Program-made: the position numbers and the translations under genes
Source: Salinimicrobium sediminilitoris
GTDB lineage: Bacteria; Bacteroidota; Bacteroidia; Flavobacteriales; Flavobacteriaceae
DNA length: 64,000 nucleotides
NCBI RefSeq assembly: GCF_020866905.1
Contig: NZ_JAIVCC010000017.1
Span: 1 to 64,000, forward strand
Reading direction: 5' to 3'
Shown here: positions 44,039 through 54,815 of the stretch, piece after piece
Layout: each line of letters starts with the position of its first letter
Numbering within the stretch: position 1 is the stretch's first letter
The notes under the pieces: model-generated
Seen by the model: only the letters and a program-made list of their open reading frames with translations
Databases searched by the model: none
What the model was told of the DNA's origin: nothing

Positions 44039-44764
44039 ATGCTGCTAGAGAGAGTAAACCTTCAAAGGGAAATGGAAGCGCTTCGCCGGAAGGAGATGAA
44101 GGAACAGGAAATCCTGGAGGAAGTAGGGAGGGTCTTAAAAAGAGATCAGGAGACAGAAGAAGAGATCCTTCAGCGAATTTCTGAAGGGGATGGTGAAGGA
44201 AATGATTCCAACAACTTTAATTTTGATCTGCTCGAAAGCGGAAGGATCTTTCACCTTTCCCAAATAAAGAAGATTTGTGTAGATTACCGGTTGCGTTTCC
44301 TTAATACCCGATTTTATAAAGGAGATCTACCCCCGGAAGCTGTTTTTGCAGTGAAAGAACTGGAAGCAAAACATGAGGTAAAACTTCAGGGCTTTAAAAT
44401 GGTTGCTCCTGCAAAATATTTCAGACTGGAAAATGCCGATGATCCAATGCTATTTGCACCCCTTGGTAATAATTACTTTTACCTCATACATAAATGGGGA
44501 ACAGATATGCACCCTTTGAGAAAACTTCTAATGTGGCCATTAAGGAACCTTGAAAACCTGTTGATCTTTAGTTTCTTTTTTAGCTTTTTATTCACCTTTG
44601 GAATTAGGGAAGTTTTTTTCTCGAGATTCCGCGAAACTTCAGAGTTCCTGATCTTGTTCCTGTATTCCTTCAAATCTGTGATCGCCCTTACATTTTTCTA
44701 TGGAATTAGCCTCGGAAAGAATTTTAGTTCAGGGAACTGGAACAGCAAATTCTACAATGCCTAA
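44039..44764 (+). CDS. Membrane protein with N-terminal coiled coil, hypothetical
   Basis: The protein has 241 residues. A charged coiled-coil segment (1-50, rich in Glu, Arg, Lys), a soluble middle (about 60-155), and two to three membrane helices (about 165-230) make up the layout. I do not recognise a family. A TTACGGTTATTCC element upstream (43997-44009) resembles the operator near the orphan response regulator. It is followed by two small genes in the same direction and may be the first gene of an operon. Confidence 0.6.
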   Translation: MLLERVNLQREMEALRRKEMKEQEILEEVGRVLKRDQETEEEILQRISEGDGEGNDSNNFNFDLLESGRIFHLSQIKKICVDYRLRFLNTRFYKGDLPPEAVFAVKELEAKHEVKLQGFKMVAPAKYFRLENADDPMLFAPLGNNYFYLIHKWGTDMHPLRKLLMWPLRNLENLLIFSFFFSFLFTFGIREVFFSRFRETSEFLILFLYSFKSVIALTFFYGISLGKNFSSGNWNSKFYNA

Positions 44765-44841
44765 GCTCAAATGTTAAACTGAAATTAAATACGCCTGAAG
44801 TAATTATCCTATTCTTAAATTTATAAGGAAATATTTTTTTT

Positions 44842-45078
44842 ATGAGCGAAGAAGAAGAATACAAAAGAGTTTATACCGGTAGTGAAGTGAATGTACAACA
44901 CCTTAAAAACCTACTGGAAGATGAAGGCATTGCAACCCGCGTAAGAAATGACTTTGACTCGGGTTTACGAGCCGGTTTTGGCGGCGGATTACCGGGACAG
45001 GTATTACTATTTGCCAAATCTGAAGATTACGAGAAAGCACTTCGTATCACTAAAGAAACATTTCCCGATAGTGATTAG
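44842..45078 (+). CDS. DUF2007-domain protein
   Basis: The protein has 78 residues. It matches the DUF2007 (putative signal-transducing protein) pattern: a beta strand with VYTGSEVNVQHLKNLLEDEGI, then VRNDF, a Gly-rich loop, LPGQVLLFAKSEDYEKAL. The fold resembles ACT-like ferredoxin folds. It is cytoplasmic. The next gene starts 3 nt after its stop, indicating cotranscription. Confidence 0.85.
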   Translation: MSEEEEYKRVYTGSEVNVQHLKNLLEDEGIATRVRNDFDSGLRAGFGGGLPGQVLLFAKSEDYEKALRITKETFPDSD

Positions 45079-45081
45079 TTG

Positions 45082-45270
45082 ATGACTGCTGCTCCCCGAA
45101 AAAATTATTTTAATCTTTTACTGGGCATTACCTTTCTGGGCTATGGTGGTTACCGCATCTTTACTTTTCTCACAGGCGCAGAATACACCACCTTTAGGAT
45201 CATTATTGCTATTGGCTTTGTGATCCTTGGAGGCTTCGACCTTTACAAGTTTTTTAAAAAAGATAAATAA
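45082..45270 (+). CDS. Small two-helix membrane protein
   Basis: The protein has 62 residues: two hydrophobic helices (about 10-27 and 38-54) joined by GAEYTTF, with a basic C-terminus (FFKKDK). ATG 45082 is used; a TTG 3 nt upstream is equally in frame. It follows the DUF2007 gene with 3 nt between, so they are probably translated together. Its function is unknown. A strong bidirectional terminator follows. Confidence 0.7.
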   Translation: MTAAPRKNYFNLLLGITFLGYGGYRIFTFLTGAEYTTFRIIIAIGFVILGGFDLYKFFKKDK

Positions 45271-45274
45271 GAGC

Positions 45275-45321
45275 AAAAAGAAAGGTTCCAAAAATGACAT
45301 TTTCGGAACCTTTCTTTTTTT
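45275..45321. terminator. Bidirectional terminator built on a full 29-nt palindrome
   Basis: The 29-nt unit (45283-45311; outer arms AGGTTCC/GGAACCT, inner arms CAAAAATG-like and CATTTTCG) is extended by AAAGA/TCTTT arms and A/T tracts. It ends both the 62-aa gene and the convergent ABC-F gene. Confidence 0.9.
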
Positions 45322-45333
45322 GTTTCAACTAAA

Positions 45334-46989
<1,656 letters not shown>

Positions 46990-47088
46990 CTATTTAAGCT
47001 TATTCAGTAAAAGATTAACTTTTATAATTCTCTATTTAACGCGGAGTTAACATTGAGGTGACTCCTCTGCATATACATTTGTGCACCC

Positions 47089-47096
47089 TATTTTTG
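47089..47096 (+). promoter_or_regulatory. -7 element of the thioredoxin-fold lipoprotein gene
   Basis: TATTTTTG is a perfect TAnnTTTG. The TTG start codon follows 13 nt later, leaving a leader under 10 nt. Confidence 0.55.
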
Positions 47097-47109
47097 CCCC
47101 CCGGAAACC

Positions 47110-48555
47110 TTGAAAAGTAGAAGAACAAATATTTCTCGCTATGCCCTGCCAGCACTGCTTTTGCTGTGTTTAAATCTTTTTTTTACTGGCTGTAAAAACT
47201 CCAAGGATGACCTTCCTGCTCATACTTATATTGGAGGTAAAATTATAAATCCCACTACAGAGTATATTGTAATTAAGAATAACGGCAGTATTCTGGATTC
47301 GATACCCCTGGATAACGAGAACCGGTTTAGCTACAAGATTGAAAATGCAAAAAGAGGTCTTTACCTACTGGAACACAAACCAGAAACGCAAAACATTTAC
47401 CTTTCACCCGGCGACAGCCTGCTGTTGAGAGTAAATACGCTTGCTTTTGATGAGTCACTGCACCTTAGCGGAAGAGGTAATGAAAAAAATAATTTCCTCA
47501 CTGAAATGTTCCTGAAAGACGAGAAAAATTCCCAGCTCCTGCTTTCTTTTCATGAATATCCACCCGAAGTATTTCTTAAAAAAGCAGATTCTATCAAGCA
47601 TGAACGTTTCAATACCTTAAACAGGGAATCTAAAAAAAAGAATTTCTCTGAGGATTTTGTCGGGGTCGCCAGTAATATTATCACCTATGAAAATAATGAT
47701 CTAAAGGAAAGATATACTTATTTGGTGAACAAATATTACAAAGAGTATTCAAAAGAATTTCCCGAAGGATTTCACGACTATCGGAAAGACATAGATTTTA
47801 ATTGTGAAGCTCTTCAATCCAGCCCCGCTTATAAAAGATTTTTAGAAAATTATTTCATCAATCATTCCCTTTCCTGGTGCGCAACAAGTGGCCTGGATAA
47901 AGATGACTGCTATAGTCTTACCAATGTTGATAATGTAAAAGCGCGTCTGCAAAAAGTGGGAGAACTTGTAGAAGCACTCACGCTAAGAAAAGAGATCCTG
48001 GAAAAAATTGCAGTAAGGGGGATCGTAATGGCAAAAAGCAGAGAAGACATTATCTCCATCCTAAAGGAGCTTCAGGAACAAAACATGTCCGAAGAGGATA
48101 TTCAGGAAATGAAACAACTGGGTACCATCCAATTAGCATATTTACCAGGAACCTCCCTGGAAGGTGTTCCATTGCTTAATATGGCTGGGGAACTCATGGA
48201 AATGGGAGAAATCATTGATAAACCAACCGTGATTTTTTTATGGTCTGTTTATTCTGAAGGGCATCAGGAAGAACACCGGCTAATCAACCAATACAGGGAA
48301 AAATATCCAGAAGTCAATTTTATAGGGATTAATCTTGACCTGGAGGAAGAGCCCGCATGGCGAGTGGCAGTGAGACAGAACGGATACAATCCCGAAACCG
48401 AATTCCAGTTAGGAACCACCAGCATTGACAAAGAATTTTTCAACTACTTCCTTGATAAAATGCTCTTCCTAAATGCTTCCGGAGAAGTTGAAGTAGGAGA
48501 TATATACCTTTCCTCTCCCGATTTTGAATCCCGACTTCTGGAATTCCTCAATTAA
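47110..48555 (+). CDS. Thioredoxin-fold lipoprotein lacking the CxxC active site
   Basis: The protein has 481 residues and starts at TTG. The lipobox FFTGCK puts Cys near residue 28. The first Met codon lies too far inside to make a signal peptide, so the TTG is needed. The N-terminal domain is DUF4369-like. The C-terminal part has a thioredoxin fold (about 365-481) where the usual W-C-x-x-C reads FLWSVYSEGHQEE, with no Cys. It resembles TlpA/ResA relatives but cannot do thiol exchange; it may bind a ligand or partner in the periplasm. Confidence 0.72.
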   Translation: MKSRRTNISRYALPALLLLCLNLFFTGCKNSKDDLPAHTYIGGKIINPTTEYIVIKNNGSILDSIPLDNENRFSYKIENAKRGLYLLEHKPETQNIYLSPGDSLLLRVNTLAFDESLHLSGRGNEKNNFLTEMFLKDEKNSQLLLSFHEYPPEVFLKKADSIKHERFNTLNRESKKKNFSEDFVGVASNIITYENNDLKERYTYLVNKYYKEYSKEFPEGFHDYRKDIDFNCEALQSSPAYKRFLENYFINHSLSWCATSGLDKDDCYSLTNVDNVKARLQKVGELVEALTLRKEILEKIAVRGIVMAKSREDIISILKELQEQNMSEEDIQEMKQLGTIQLAYLPGTSLEGVPLLNMAGELMEMGEIIDKPTVIFLWSVYSEGHQEEHRLINQYREKYPEVNFIGINLDLEEEPAWRVAVRQNGYNPETEFQLGTTSIDKEFFNYFLDKMLFLNASGEVEVGDIYLSSPDFESRLLEFLN

Positions 48556-48586
48556 AAAAAGCCTTTCTTCCGAAGAAAAAAGGCTT
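48554..48586 (-). terminator. Terminator of the transaldolase gene
   Basis: AAGCCTTT pairs with AAAGGCTT, and on the minus strand a run of seven T follows. It abuts the 29-nt palindrome at 48581-48609. Confidence 0.75.
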
Positions 48587-48609
48587 GTAAAATGTCATTT
48601 TTGGAACCT
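48581..48609. repeat. Full 29-nt dispersed palindrome
   Basis: The outer arms are AGGC and ACCT; the inner arms are GTAAAATG and CATTTTTG. It overlaps the last base of the transaldolase stop codon. Confidence 0.6.
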
Positions 48610-49262
48610 TAGTTCCCTTTCTTATGATCTGCAAGGAATTTCTCCAAACCAATATCTGTCAAAGGATGATTTAGTAAACCTGTGATGGCCGAAAGTGGTC
48701 CTGTCATTACATCTGCACCAATCTTTGCACAATCAATGACATGCATTGTGTGTCTTACAGAAGCTGCAAGAATTTGAGTGTCAAATCCATAGTTGTCATA
48801 GATCTGGCGAATTTCCATGATAAGGTTCAACCCATCTGTAGAAATATCATCCAGTCTTCCTATAAAAGGAGACACATAAGTCGCACCGGCTTTAGCAGCT
48901 AAAAGCGCCTGTCCTGCAGAAAAAACCAAAGTACAGTTTGTCTTGATCCCTTTATCACTAAAATATTTGATCGCTTTTATTCCTTCCTTGATCATAGGTA
49001 CCTTAACAATGATCTGGTCGTGAAGGGCAGCAAGCTCCTCTCCTTCTTTAACAATATTGTCAAAGTCGGTTGCAATTACTTCGGCACTAACATCTCCGGT
49101 TGTGATCTCGCAAATTTTCTTGTAATGAGCAATGATGTTCTCTTTTCCGGTGATACCTTCTTTAGCCATAAGAGAAGGGTTTGTGGTCACCCCGTCAAGA
49201 ACCCCAAGGTCCTGGGCTTCCTTTATCTGGTCAAGATTGGCAGTGTCAATAAAAAATTTCAT
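48609..49262 (-). CDS. Small transaldolase / fructose-6-phosphate aldolase family
   Basis: The protein has 217 residues, the short single-domain type (MipB/TalC). It has [26 protein letters not shown], and the Schiff-base Lys in IIVKVPM (near residue 86), then [11 protein letters not shown] and [10 protein letters not shown]. It works in the non-oxidative pentose phosphate pathway, or as fructose-6-phosphate aldolase; sequence alone does not decide. It is monocistronic with its own terminator. Confidence 0.93.
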   Translation of the reverse strand: MKFFIDTANLDQIKEAQDLGVLDGVTTNPSLMAKEGITGKENIIAHYKKICEITTGDVSAEVIATDFDNIVKEGEELAALHDQIIVKVPMIKEGIKAIKYFSDKGIKTNCTLVFSAGQALLAAKAGATYVSPFIGRLDDISTDGLNLIMEIRQIYDNYGFDTQILAASVRHTMHVIDCAKIGADVMTGPLSAITGLLNHPLTDIGLEKFLADHKKGN

Positions 49263-49287
49263 AGTGTGTTGTTATAATGATTAAAAG

Positions 49288-49316
49288 AGTGCCGAAAAAT
49301 GCCATTTTTCGAACTT
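49288..49316. repeat. Copy of dispersed 29-nt palindrome
   Basis: The inner arms GAAAAATG and CATTTTTC around one C are near-perfect. The outer arms are AGTGCC and GAACTT, a diverged version. It lies between the transaldolase start and the SDR stop codon. Confidence 0.5.
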
Positions 49317-49324
49317 CTGCAAAA

Positions 49325-50137
49325 CTACAATTTATAATGCTTTAGGAGTAATTTCTCGTAAATTTTATCGGGCAGCACCCGCTTCAGGACAATTGAAAAT
49401 TTCTGAAACGGCTCCCCTACCTTATAATGTATTTTAGGATCTTTCTCCTGAATGATGCTGTAGATCGCACGAGCCATTAAAAGAGGATCTTTGCCTTCAT
49501 CCACATGTTGATTCATTATTTTTAGCGTATTCCCATAAGGTTCCTCATATGGAGAACCCTTTACCACTGGAGCATGATACCTTCCGGCAGCGATATTGGT
49601 TGCAAAATCGCCGGGCGCAATATTTGTCATCTTGATATTAAAACCTTTAAGTTCCATTCGGAAAGCTTCCGTCGTGATCTCTAAAGCCCCTTTTGAAGCT
49701 GAATATATTCCGCGGTAAGGAAGCCCCATGTATCCTGCGATAGAGGTCACATTGATAATGAGTCCGCTGTTATTTTTCCGCATTTCGGGAAGCACGGCCT
49801 TTATTACATTGACGGGACCAAAATAGTTCGTGTCAAATGCCTTTTTGATCTCCTCATCGGGGGTTTCTTCTATGGGCCCGGTAATTCCAATGCCCGCATT
49901 ATTAATAAGGATATCAATTTTTCCTGCTGAAGATATTACTTCAGCAACTGCCGAGCTTATAGTTTCGGGTTTGGTAACATCGAGAGCGACCAGCGGAAAT
50001 GAAGATTTCTGCCTGCCGGGATTTCGGCTGGTTCCAAAAACTGTAAAATTCTTTGACTGAAGGAATTCGGCTATAGCTTTACCAATTCCTGAAGATGCTC
50101 CTGTAATAAGCACCACTTTTGAAGGTGTTTCTGTCAT
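49325..50137 (-). CDS. Short-chain dehydrogenase/reductase
   Basis: The protein has 270 residues. The classical SDR motifs are complete: cofactor site TGASSGIGKAI, NNAGIG, catalytic Ser in VTSIAGYMG and the YxxxK in YSASKGAL. The N-terminal Arg after the second strand (TSRNPGR) favours NADP(H). The substrate is unknown. ATG 50137 is used rather than an upstream start 15 nt before. It lies just downstream of the SRP RNA gene on the same strand. Confidence 0.93.
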   Translation of the reverse strand: MTETPSKVVLITGASSGIGKAIAEFLQSKNFTVFGTSRNPGRQKSSFPLVALDVTKPETISSAVAEVISSAGKIDILINNAGIGITGPIEETPDEEIKKAFDTNYFGPVNVIKAVLPEMRKNNSGLIINVTSIAGYMGLPYRGIYSASKGALEITTEAFRMELKGFNIKMTNIAPGDFATNIAAGRYHAPVVKGSPYEEPYGNTLKIMNQHVDEGKDPLLMARAIYSIIQEKDPKIHYKVGEPFQKFSIVLKRVLPDKIYEKLLLKHYKL

Positions 50138-50179
50138 GCTGCAAAGATGCAATAAATCTGACTTATGGAAACAAAAAAT

Positions 50180-50273
50180 GGCAAGCTACCCACATCACAC
50201 CGCTACGACCACTTACCCTTGCTGCGTTCCCGCCCTGGGGGATTCAGCAGGAGCTGGTTGTGTGGGACTTGCC
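50180..50273 (-). ncRNA. ffs: Signal recognition particle RNA, small bacterial type
   Basis: About 94 nt on the minus strand. The ends GGCAAG and CTTGCC pair, as do CCCACA and TGTGGG further in. The apical domain reads GGGCGGGAACGCAGCAAGGG, with the conserved GGAA tetraloop and the AGCA internal loop that bind Ffh. With the Ffh protein it targets nascent membrane and secreted proteins. The 5' end agrees with the promoter at 50278-50285. End positions are estimated from the pairing. Confidence 0.88.
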
Positions 50274-50277
50274 GGGG

Positions 50278-50285
50278 CAAATATA
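50278..50285 (-). promoter_or_regulatory. Promoter of the SRP RNA gene
   Basis: On the minus strand TATATTTG is a perfect -7 element, and TTG occurs 19 nt upstream as the -33 element. The expected start is near 50272-50273, at the first paired base of the RNA. This is the clearest Bacteroidota promoter in the window. Confidence 0.75.
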
Positions 50286-50361
50286 CAACCTTTCATACTT
50301 TTTGCAAGTATTTTCTAAACCGAATTCTTTAATTTAGCTCACAGAAAAATTACCAGTTAAC

Positions 50362-51423
50362 ATGAAGCTATATAACTCTCTCTTTTTGATTATTTTAAGC
50401 GCTCATCTTTTTTCCTGCGGAAGTGATCCAGAAGATTCGGAAAGCAGCTACTCTCTCGAAATTGCCGAAAATAAGACGGAATTTAAGCTCGGGGAAAGCA
50501 TACAGGCACAGGTAAAAGGTGAAAAAGATTCTGTGATCTACTTTTTGGGAGAACAAAGACTGGCAAAAACAGTTGGTGAGGAAACCCTTAACCATACTTT
50601 CAAAAATGAGAAACTGGGCAAATGGAATCTTACCGCCAATATTTATAAAAATGGAGAATCCTTTGAAAAGCCATTGGAAATTACTCTTTTTAATGACACT
50701 GCCCCTGTAACTTATACCTACGAGATCATAAATAAATATCCCCATGCTACAGATGCTTACACGCAGGGCCTTGAATTTTATAATGACGAATTATACGAAA
50801 GTACAGGCCACTACGGCAGCTCTTCTTTAAGAAAAGTAGACTTAGAGACAGGAGAAGTACTTCAAAAAATCGATATTTCTCCCGAATTTTTCGCTGAAGG
50901 AATTACCATTTTAAATGATAAGATCTATCAGCTTACCTGGAAAGAAGGAAAAGGCTTTATCTATGACGTGGATACTTTCGAGAAAACAGGGGAATTTGAA
51001 TATAATGAGAGTGAACAGGGCTGGGGACTGGCCAATGATGGGGCTAAGATCTATAAAAGTGACGGAACAGAAAAGGTCTGGTTTCTCGATCCCTCCTCCC
51101 CTTTAGTATCCGAAGAAGATTTTATACAAACGGTCACTCACCGTACTGTAGCCACTCAGCTAAACGAACTGGAATGGGTGAATGGAAAGATCTACGCCAA
51201 TACTTACCAAAAGGACGGAGTAGCTATAATAAATCCTGAAAATGGAGCCATTGAAGGGCTTATCAATTTTTCCGGGCTTAGAGATCAATTGGGAAATACC
51301 CAGGATCTTGACCCGGTAAACGATGTGCTTAATGGAATCGCCTATGATCCTAAAAATGAAAAACTCTATGTTACCGGAAAAGACTGGGACACCCTTTTTG
51401 AAGTGAAAATAATTAAGAACTAG
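50362..51423 (+). CDS. Glutaminyl-peptide cyclotransferase-like lipoprotein
   Basis: The protein has 353 residues. The lipobox LFSCGS sets Cys near residue 19. A short beta-rich domain (about 25-115) is followed by the glutamine cyclotransferase domain (about 115-350): YPHATDAYTQGLEFYNDELYESTGHYG, FAEGITILNDKIYQLTWKEG and NGIAYDP. It has a five-bladed propeller fold and forms pyroglutamate at peptide N-termini, here on the cell envelope. The next gene starts directly after its stop codon, making a three-gene operon. Confidence 0.9.
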   Translation: MKLYNSLFLIILSAHLFSCGSDPEDSESSYSLEIAENKTEFKLGESIQAQVKGEKDSVIYFLGEQRLAKTVGEETLNHTFKNEKLGKWNLTANIYKNGESFEKPLEITLFNDTAPVTYTYEIINKYPHATDAYTQGLEFYNDELYESTGHYGSSSLRKVDLETGEVLQKIDISPEFFAEGITILNDKIYQLTWKEGKGFIYDVDTFEKTGEFEYNESEQGWGLANDGAKIYKSDGTEKVWFLDPSSPLVSEEDFIQTVTHRTVATQLNELEWVNGKIYANTYQKDGVAIINPENGAIEGLINFSGLRDQLGNTQDLDPVNDVLNGIAYDPKNEKLYVTGKDWDTLFEVKIIKN

Positions 51424-51831
51424 ATGGTAGTACCTGCAGAAACCTATACGCATCAAAGAACCGTAATAGAGGAAGATCTTGATGATCTCCACCACGTTAA
51501 TAACGTGCGATATGTACAATGGATACAGGATATTGCCAAAGAGCACTGGGAAGTAAGAGCCACAGAGCAACTCAAAAATGACTTTATATGGGTGGTAATT
51601 CGGCACGAGATCGATTATAAAAAGCAGGCCTTCTTGGGAGATGAAATTCTTATAGAAACCTATGTTGGGGAGACAACTTTTGTAACCTCCGAAAGGTTTG
51701 TGAACATCAAAAATGCCAAAACAGGAGAAATTCTTGTCGCCGCGAAATCCATGTGGTGCCTGTTGAACGCAGATTCCAAGAAACCCACAAAGATCACCGA
51801 AGAGCTTCGTACCGTCTTCCATAAAACATGA
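51424..51831 (+). CDS. 4HBT-family acyl-CoA thioesterase
   Basis: The protein has 135 residues and one hot-dog fold domain. It carries the family pattern HVNNVRYVQWI with its conserved Asn, HEIDYKKQAFLGDE and ERFVNI. It probably hydrolyses acyl-CoA or acyl-ACP thioesters in the cytoplasm. Its ATG follows the upstream TAG without a gap, and its stop overlaps the next start (ATGA), so the three genes are strongly coupled. Confidence 0.87.
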   Translation: MVVPAETYTHQRTVIEEDLDDLHHVNNVRYVQWIQDIAKEHWEVRATEQLKNDFIWVVIRHEIDYKKQAFLGDEILIETYVGETTFVTSERFVNIKNAKTGEILVAAKSMWCLLNADSKKPTKITEELRTVFHKT

Positions 51832-53336
51832 AAAAGCTAAGCGGCTTCATTTTATTCCTGATGCTGGTGCTTTGGAGCTCTTGCCGTAGCGATTTTGAAT
51901 CTACCGAAACCACCGGGAACTTAGATTTTTCAAGAGACACTGTTTTTCTCGATACGGTTTTTAGCAACCTTAGTACAGCAACTTACTCATTAAAGGTATA
52001 CAACCGCAGTAACGATGATATTTATATCCCGGAGATCTCTCTGGAGAACGGAACAAACTCTTTTTACAGACTAAATGTTGATGGGCTCCCGGGTACCCAG
52101 TTTGAAAATGTCGAGATCCTTGCCCGTGACAGCATTTACATTTTTATAGAAACCACAGTGCCTTCTGAAGGTCTTGAGGAAACGGAATTCCTGTACACCG
52201 ACAAATTAAAGTTCAAATCGCGCTCCCATCTCCAGGAAGTACCGCTGGTAACACTGGTGAAGGATGCAATCCTGCTATTTCCGGAGAAAGATGATCGGGG
52301 AATTCCGGAGAAAATTCCTATCGACACTAATAGAGATGGAAAACCTGAATTGGTTTCAGGGTTTTATCTGGAAGAGGAACATCTCCAGCTTACCCGAACA
52401 AAACCTTATGTGATCTATGGGTATGCCGCAGTACCTGAAGGGAAGATCCTAACCATCAATGCCGGTGCCCGAATCCATTTCCATGCCGACAGCGGGATCC
52501 TGGTTTCTGAAAATGCTTCCATCCGGGTCAAAGGCGAACCAAGTACAGATCCCGAAATAATGGAAAATCAGGTGATCTTCAAGGGGGACAGGTTACAGAG
52601 CCTTTACAGGAATATCCCTGGACAGTGGGGAGCCATATGGCTTCAAAAGGGCAGTAAAAATCACCTTTTTGAACATGTAACAATTCGCAATGCCAGCCTG
52701 GGAATATTGGCTGAAGAAACTCTCGACTCCCCTCCCATTCAATTAAAGAATGTTGAGATCTATAACTCTGCTGTTTCCGGAATAAGAACTGAAGGAGCCG
52801 ACATATTAGCTGAAAACCTGGTGATCAACAACAGCGGACAAGCTTCCCTCTACCTCAACGGCGGAAATCATCATTTTAAGCATGTAAGTATCGTTAATTA
52901 CTGGAGCCAAAGTTTCAGGATGGCTCCGGCCGTTTTTATATCCAATATTTCTAAAGAAGGTACTGTTCCACTAGAATTGAAATTCTATAATTCTATCATT
53001 TTCGGCAATGAAAACAGGGAATTAGGTTTTGAAATAGATGAGAATGGTCCTGCAGAAATATTTTTCTCTCACAGCCTGATTAAATTCAGTCAGGAAGAGG
53101 TTTCAGGTGAATGGTATGACTTCAGCAATAGTGATATCTACAATAATATCTGGTTAAATGAAGATCCTTTTTTTAGTGCGCCAAAAGAGAATGATTTGCG
53201 GCTGCTGGAAAATTCCGCAGCAATTGACAAAGGTGATCCCAATGTTGCGCAACAGGTCCCACAGGATATTTTGGGCAACGACCGTACTCAAAATCCCGAT
53301 TTGGGAGCGTATGAATTTGTTGAAATTCAGGAATAA
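51828..53336 (+). CDS. Beta-helix lipoprotein
   Basis: The protein has 502 residues. The lipobox LWSSCR gives Cys near residue 19. After an N-terminal beta-sandwich-like part (about 25-140), a right-handed parallel beta-helix occupies about 220-430, recognisable by short repeats with N/G turns (VTIRNASLGI, VEIYNSAVSGI, LVINNSGQASLYL). The C-terminal 'NPDLGAYEF' is typical of this group. It lies on the cell surface or in the periplasm, and may bind polysaccharide; the role is unknown. It ends the operon, with a terminator built from the 29-nt palindrome. Confidence 0.83.
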   Translation: MKKLSGFILFLMLVLWSSCRSDFESTETTGNLDFSRDTVFLDTVFSNLSTATYSLKVYNRSNDDIYIPEISLENGTNSFYRLNVDGLPGTQFENVEILARDSIYIFIETTVPSEGLEETEFLYTDKLKFKSRSHLQEVPLVTLVKDAILLFPEKDDRGIPEKIPIDTNRDGKPELVSGFYLEEEHLQLTRTKPYVIYGYAAVPEGKILTINAGARIHFHADSGILVSENASIRVKGEPSTDPEIMENQVIFKGDRLQSLYRNIPGQWGAIWLQKGSKNHLFEHVTIRNASLGILAEETLDSPPIQLKNVEIYNSAVSGIRTEGADILAENLVINNSGQASLYLNGGNHHFKHVSIVNYWSQSFRMAPAVFISNISKEGTVPLELKFYNSIIFGNENRELGFEIDENGPAEIFFSHSLIKFSQEEVSGEWYDFSNSDIYNNIWLNEDPFFSAPKENDLRLLENSAAIDKGDPNVAQQVPQDILGNDRTQNPDLGAYEFVEIQE

Positions 53337-53340
53337 AAAA

Positions 53341-53385
53341 AGCTGCCAAAAATCCCATTTTAGAGACCTTAGGCAGCAGTTTTTA
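53341..53385 (+). terminator. Terminator carrying a full 29-nt palindrome
   Basis: The stem GCTGCC/GGCAGC encloses the 29-nt unit (53341-53369; inner arms CAAAAATC and CATTTTAG). AGTTTTTA follows. It ends the three-gene operon. Confidence 0.8.
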
Positions 53386-53430
53386 TAGAGACTAGATCGC
53401 TAGCGCTTCTAGAATCAAGAACCAAGATTT

Positions 53431-54705
53431 TTACATTTTGAAAAGAGGTTTTCCCTGCATCATGTTAAACACATCTTCTTTTATGGCTTCCAGTTTTTCG
53501 TCATTTTGATAATTAGTAATCACGCGATCCACAAGATCCACAATGGCATCCATATCATCTTCCTTAAGTCCACGGGTAGTAACCGCCGGAGTTCCAATTC
53601 TAATTCCGGAAGTCACGAAAGGAGATTTATCATCAAAAGGAACCATATTTTTATTCACGGTAATATCGGCCTTTCCAAGAGCTTCTTCAGCTTCTTTGCC
53701 CGAGATATTCTTGTTACGAAGATCTATAAGCATCATGTGGTTATCTGTCCCGCCCGAGATCACGTGGTAATCTTTTTTCACAAAAGCTTCGGCCATTCTT
53801 TTGGCATTCTTTTTCACCTGTACAGTATAATGAAGAAACTCATCTGTAAGCGCTTCACCAAAAGCCACTGCCTTGGCGGCGATAATGTGCTCAAGGGGTC
53901 CTCCCTGGTTACCCGGGAAAACTCCGCTGTTAAGCAAAGCAGACATTTTCTTTAGATTTCCGTTTTTTAGTTTTTCTCCAAAAGGATTATCAAAATCCTT
54001 TCCCATCATGATAATACCTCCTCTTGGACCTCTTAAGGTCTTATGAGTAGTAGATGACACCACATGGCAATGAGGAATGGGATCACTTAGCAGACCTTTT
54101 GCGATCAAACCAGCAGGATGAGCGATATCGGCAAAAAGAATAGCACCAACACTATCGGCAATTTCACGGAACCTCTTATAATCGATCTCCCTGGAATATG
54201 CCGAGGCACCGGCAATGATCATTTTAGGCTTCTCTTTTTTGGCAATTTCGGCTACCTTATCATAATCGATAAGGCCTGTTTCTTTGTCTACCCCATAAAA
54301 TACCGGCTCGTAAAGTTTTCCGGAGAAATTTACAGGAGAGCCATGAGTTAAATGTCCGCCATGAGAAAGATCAAAACCAAGGAATTTATCACCCGGTTTC
54401 ATACAGGCGTGAAAAACTGCAGTATTTGCCTGGGAACCGGAATGTGGCTGCACGTTTGCATATTCGGCATTGAACAATTCTTTTAACCTTTCAATGGCAA
54501 GGTTCTCGACTTCGTCCACTACCTCACAACCTCCGTAATATCTTTTGCCGGGATAACCTTCGGCATATTTATTCGTAAGCACAGAACCCGCTGCTTCCAG
54601 CACTTGATCACTCACGAAATTCTCACTTGCAATTAACTCTAAACCATTAAGTTGCCTTTCCTTTTCTGCTTGTATTAAATCAAATAATTCGTTATCCCTT
54701 TGCAT
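53431..54705 (-). CDS. glyA: Serine hydroxymethyltransferase
   Basis: The protein has 424 residues. It begins [28 protein letters not shown], the family start. The pyridoxal-phosphate Lys lies in [14 protein letters not shown] (near residue 226). It interconverts serine and glycine, providing one-carbon units. The second of two closely spaced ATG codons (54705 and 54711) is chosen because it gives the usual MQRD start. It is monocistronic and divergent from fumarylacetoacetase. Confidence 0.97.
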   Translation of the reverse strand: MQRDNELFDLIQAEKERQLNGLELIASENFVSDQVLEAAGSVLTNKYAEGYPGKRYYGGCEVVDEVENLAIERLKELFNAEYANVQPHSGSQANTAVFHACMKPGDKFLGFDLSHGGHLTHGSPVNFSGKLYEPVFYGVDKETGLIDYDKVAEIAKKEKPKMIIAGASAYSREIDYKRFREIADSVGAILFADIAHPAGLIAKGLLSDPIPHCHVVSSTTHKTLRGPRGGIIMMGKDFDNPFGEKLKNGNLKKMSALLNSGVFPGNQGGPLEHIIAAKAVAFGEALTDEFLHYTVQVKKNAKRMAEAFVKKDYHVISGGTDNHMMLIDLRNKNISGKEAEEALGKADITVNKNMVPFDDKSPFVTSGIRIGTPAVTTRGLKEDDMDAIVDLVDRVITNYQNDEKLEAIKEDVFNMMQGKPLFKM

Positions 54706-54771
54706 ATGCATTTTTTACGTTAAATAATACTCAAAAATAACAAATACATTCGGTTCTTAGTAAGAAAATAA

Positions 54772-54779
54772 TATATTTG
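54772..54779 (+). promoter_or_regulatory. -7 element of fumarylacetoacetase gene
   Basis: TATATTTG is a perfect TAnnTTTG, 37 nt before the ATG at 54816. Its position rules out the TTG at 54777 as a translation start. Confidence 0.6.
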
Positions 54780-54815
54780 GTTCGAATTGATTTTAACAAA
54801 ATACCAACATTTATT

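Noticed and set aside
54777-54815. TTG start upstream of fumarylacetoacetase
   Set aside because: It overlaps the perfect -7 element TATATTTG; ATG 54816 gives the normal family length.
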